From contig NC_092525.1 in the NCBI RefSeq assembly GCF_037038585.1, forward strand, positions 32,080,367-32,144,366: a stretch of DNA of 64,000 nucleotides, read 5' to 3'. A program made the position numbers and the translations under genes. Shown here piece after piece: positions 61,489-64,000 of this stretch. Below the pieces are notes generated by a model. It ran no database searches. It had not been told where the DNA came from and saw only the letters and a program-made list of their open reading frames with translations. The DNA is from Patagioenas fasciata (lineage: Eukaryota; Chordata; Aves; Columbiformes; Columbidae). Position 1 is the stretch's first letter; every line of letters starts with the position of its first letter.

Positions 61489-64000
61489 GTACGTGCGGCG
61501 GCCGCGACCCCCGCCCCAGCGGCGGGCGGCCCGGGCCGGGCGGAGTTGGCGGGCGCCCCGCGGAGATGCGCGGCCGTTGGGACGGGCGCGGGGTGTGCGC
61601 CCCGGGACGTGTCACCCTGCGCGGGGGCAGCGGCGGTGCTGGGCTCTGCGTGCGGGACCGCGGGGCCGGACGGGCAGTGTCCGCGCCTGGCCGGGTCAGC
61701 AGCGCTGGAGGCGGCTCCGCGGTGCGCACCATGCAAGCGTGCGGGCTCCACGGTGCGCACCGTGCAAGCGTGGGGGCTCCGCGTGAGGACGGAGAGCCGG
61801 GAGGTGGGCTTGTGGCGAGAGAAGGCTGCCGGTGTCCCAGCAGAAATAGTGTGTGTCGGGCTGGTCGGTACGTGCGGGGCGAGTTATTCGCTGGCGCGAT
61901 TGGAACCCTTCCTGGATGCTAACACCCCGTGCGTATCGTACCCTTAACGCGGCCAGGTGGGAGCTTCGCAGGGTGCTAGCAGAGTGGAAGTTCAGTGTTT
62001 GTGAGAAAATACAAAGGCCAGTATCATGTAATTTCATTACAATTTCATTGATGAGTTGTTGACCTGTGGGATTTACCATTGTGTAATTTGCTGGGGATGT
62101 GCTGGAGTTGATTCACTGCAGCTTTCTGAGTACATCTCTCTTAGCAATAACAGTAATACGTCATTAAAGTTAGATGTAAATTAAGTAACTTTTTCAACTT
62201 TCCCCACATTTAGATGTTTTTGTAATTCTGAAGTTATTGCCATTGAAGTCAAACAGTATGTGAGACGATACTTTTGTCTTTTGCAAAACAAAAGACATTA
62301 GGTGTACCTGCATGTGTAATTACGCCTTTTCCACTTGCTGTGGATATAATCAGATGTAAATCTACTTACCTCAGTTCTATTAAGCTGTAGCTGTTGTAAT
62401 CTAATTGCCGTAATTTATTATTTTCTTCTCAAATGTGTCATCATCAGCACAGTTCAGTTTCAACAGAAACCTCTTGGTAGGGTTTGTCACCTATTAGGAG
62501 GAGACTTGGATGAACAAGTGCCGTGATTTTGTTCAAAGAAATACATTTTTCTGGTTGGGACCATACTTATACCAAACTTAAGTTGTGGGTGTTTTTTTTG
62601 GATGAGGCCTAACAGGCTGATATTAGACCCCCTCTGGGGAGAAAACCTGAAGTGAGAGAGATGCCTGGTTTTTGATGGCTTGTAGGACCAACTGGGTTTG
62701 GCTCACAGTGACCTGGAATACCGTTGCTATTGTGGTCTTACACGCAGAAGACTGTAAAACTGTATGTGTAAATACAACTTCTTCCAAAGACAAAATCTAT
62801 TTGTTTATCACTTCTTGCCAGTAATACTTCATTTCCCTTACAGTCCCCATTTCTTCCATGAATGCCAGGGACTACATGAGTTTGTAGTTGGGTTTTAATC
62901 AGCACTGCACAGGTGTCCTGTTAAAGTGTTTCTAACAGGAGTGCTAGCAAAATGTTAATTGAAGATGCTTATGCATTTGAAAAGCACCAGTTTAACCCAT
63001 GAAAGGTAAAAGGGCTTGAATTCCAGCTGAGGAGGAGCTGCTCTTGTTAGGATACAGACCTGGGCCAACACCAGCGGCCGCAGCTGGGGCTCCGTGTTCC
63101 CGCAGCCTGGGGGAGGAAGGGAGGGACGGGTTTTGGAGGGGGGGCAGGCTCTTGGCTTCCTTCAGTGAAGAGTCCTTTGCTCTGAAACTTGCTTCCCCCA
63201 ATTGTTTGCTATAGTCCAACCTTGTTAAGTTTAAAGTGACACTTCAAATTTTCCTCTTCTACCCAGTTTTCTCTCTCTGGGGAGGTCATGTTCGGTTGTT
63301 GATTCTGGTGGACGTTTTGTGTGCCCAGAGCCCCAGCTAGGCAGAGCATGTAAATTGTATCCACCATGGATGTAACTTCGTTTAGAAAGTAAGTTTCAGG
63401 TTTTGTTTCTCTGGTGTACAAAACATCTTTTGATACCCCAGCATCTTGGTGCTGACCTCTAGGAACAGTGTTTTGAAGTTAATTGCTAAACCAGCAGGGG
63501 GAACACAGGACTTTCTCTCTATGAAGTCTCCCCTCTGGCTGCAGCTGCAATTTGTTGGAACTTTGGGCCTAAACTTTTGATAGTATTTATTTAGAAGATA
63601 AATGTCAATTTACTTGAAAAAAGCCCCACAACCATGCATTGGAATAAACAAATAATTTTTGAATGCTTGTTTGTTAGTTTGCTCTAGCAGGCATGTTTCC
63701 CACTCTTCTGAATGGAATTTTGGTCATTAGCCAGAAATGAACTTGAAAAAACACTAGAGGTTAAATGAAAATTCTCTTTGAAGATGTTTGAGATGAATTA
63801 TTTTAACCTGGGATACAATATTTTGAGTAATCTCATAAAATTTCAGATAATGAGCTAGACAAAATATTTTCACACTGAAACTATTACGGTATCACACTTA
63901 CGATTGTATCTAGAAATCTTGAGAGCTAAAGTTGAGTTGTAGAAAGAGTTGTATTCTCACAAGAAACTATTCCTACTATTTAGGGTTTCCATAAGAGAGA
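61489..64000 (+). other. TGFBR3: Probable TGFBR3 intron 1 (partial, runs off right edge)
   Basis: After the CpG island the sequence becomes AT-rich with no exon I can support. A small GC-rich patch at about 63050-63150 (CAGCGGCCGCAGCTGGGGC) is the only departure. The 304-codon frames at 61008-61947 overlap each other in two frames and reflect GC richness. Confidence 0.5.
61713..61783 (+). repeat. 31-bp tandem repeat, 2.3 copies, in CpG island
   Basis: Units 61713-61743 and 61744-61774, then a partial 61775-61783. Each begins GGCTCC and contains the near-palindrome GGTGCGCACC followed by an (A/G)TGCAAGCGTG block. The two full copies differ at three positions. Confidence 0.9.

Larger units (their letters stand above)
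60770..61960 (+). promoter_or_regulatory. TGFBR3: CpG island, probable TGFBR3 promoter
   Basis: Strong G+C and CpG enrichment against AT-rich flanks. A CCAAT box (61201-61205) overlaps a YY1-like CAATGGCGGC, followed by GC boxes (about 61212-61235) and a TTTCCGCGC E2F-like site (about 61243-61251), with no TATA box. In other tetrapods TGFBR3 lies on the far side of BRDT from EPHX4 and is transcribed away from BRDT, which would be the plus strand here. The assignment is synteny-based, since no TGFBR3 coding sequence is in the window. A bidirectional role for BRDT is possible but unproven. Confidence 0.65.

Noticed and set aside
61008-61947. Two overlapping 304-codon plus-strand frames, and a 229-codon minus-strand frame, in the CpG island
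   Set aside because: They overlap in several frames, are Ala/Arg/Gly/Pro-rich without domains, and are what GC-rich DNA poor in stop codons gives.

Overview
The window is vertebrate nuclear DNA, most likely from a bird. The genes are split by GT-AG introns, two CpG islands mark promoters, interspersed repeats are sparse, and many introns are short (75 to 3,209 bp in the main gene). The gene order also fits: EPHX4 next to BRDT, with a CpG-island promoter on the far side firing the other way. That is the TGFBR3-BRDT-EPHX4 block known from tetrapods (human 1p22). Identities come from reading the exons against remembered family sequences; no search was run.

Layout, left to right. Positions 1-6.6 kb hold the 5' part of EPHX4 on the minus strand: two coding exons, its CpG-island promoter, and a G-rich 20-bp minisatellite in intron 1. 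The rest of EPHX4 lies beyond the left edge. From 6.6 to 11.5 kb there is no gene, but a 281-bp non-autonomous hAT-type DNA transposon sits there with terminal inverted repeats and an 8-bp target duplication. From 11.5 to 35.6 kb lies an apparently complete BRDT coding sequence on the minus strand. I read 19 coding exons with compatible phases, giving 1,020 codons plus stop. From 35.6 to 60.8 kb I see no supported gene; this stretch holds palindromes and two-letter A/C or G/T tracts, and BRDT's untranslated first exon may be hidden in it. From 60.8 to 62 kb is a second CpG island with a strong plus-strand splice donor, probably the first exon of TGFBR3, followed by intron to the right edge.

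The most interesting observation is inside BRDT. Bromodomain 1 looks intact. Bromodomain 2 keeps its length, its WPF shelf and its acetyl-lysine asparagine, but its ZA loop (22 codons) has lost nearly every conserved pocket residue without a frameshift or stop, and the tyrosine before the asparagine is serine. This looks like an in-frame decay or re-purposing of the second reader module. The ET domain and the C-terminal P-TEFb-interaction motif remain well conserved.

The three genes do not form a pathway. EPHX4 is a membrane-anchored alpha/beta hydrolase, BRDT a germ-cell chromatin reader and TGFBR3 a TGF-beta co-receptor; they are simply conserved neighbours.
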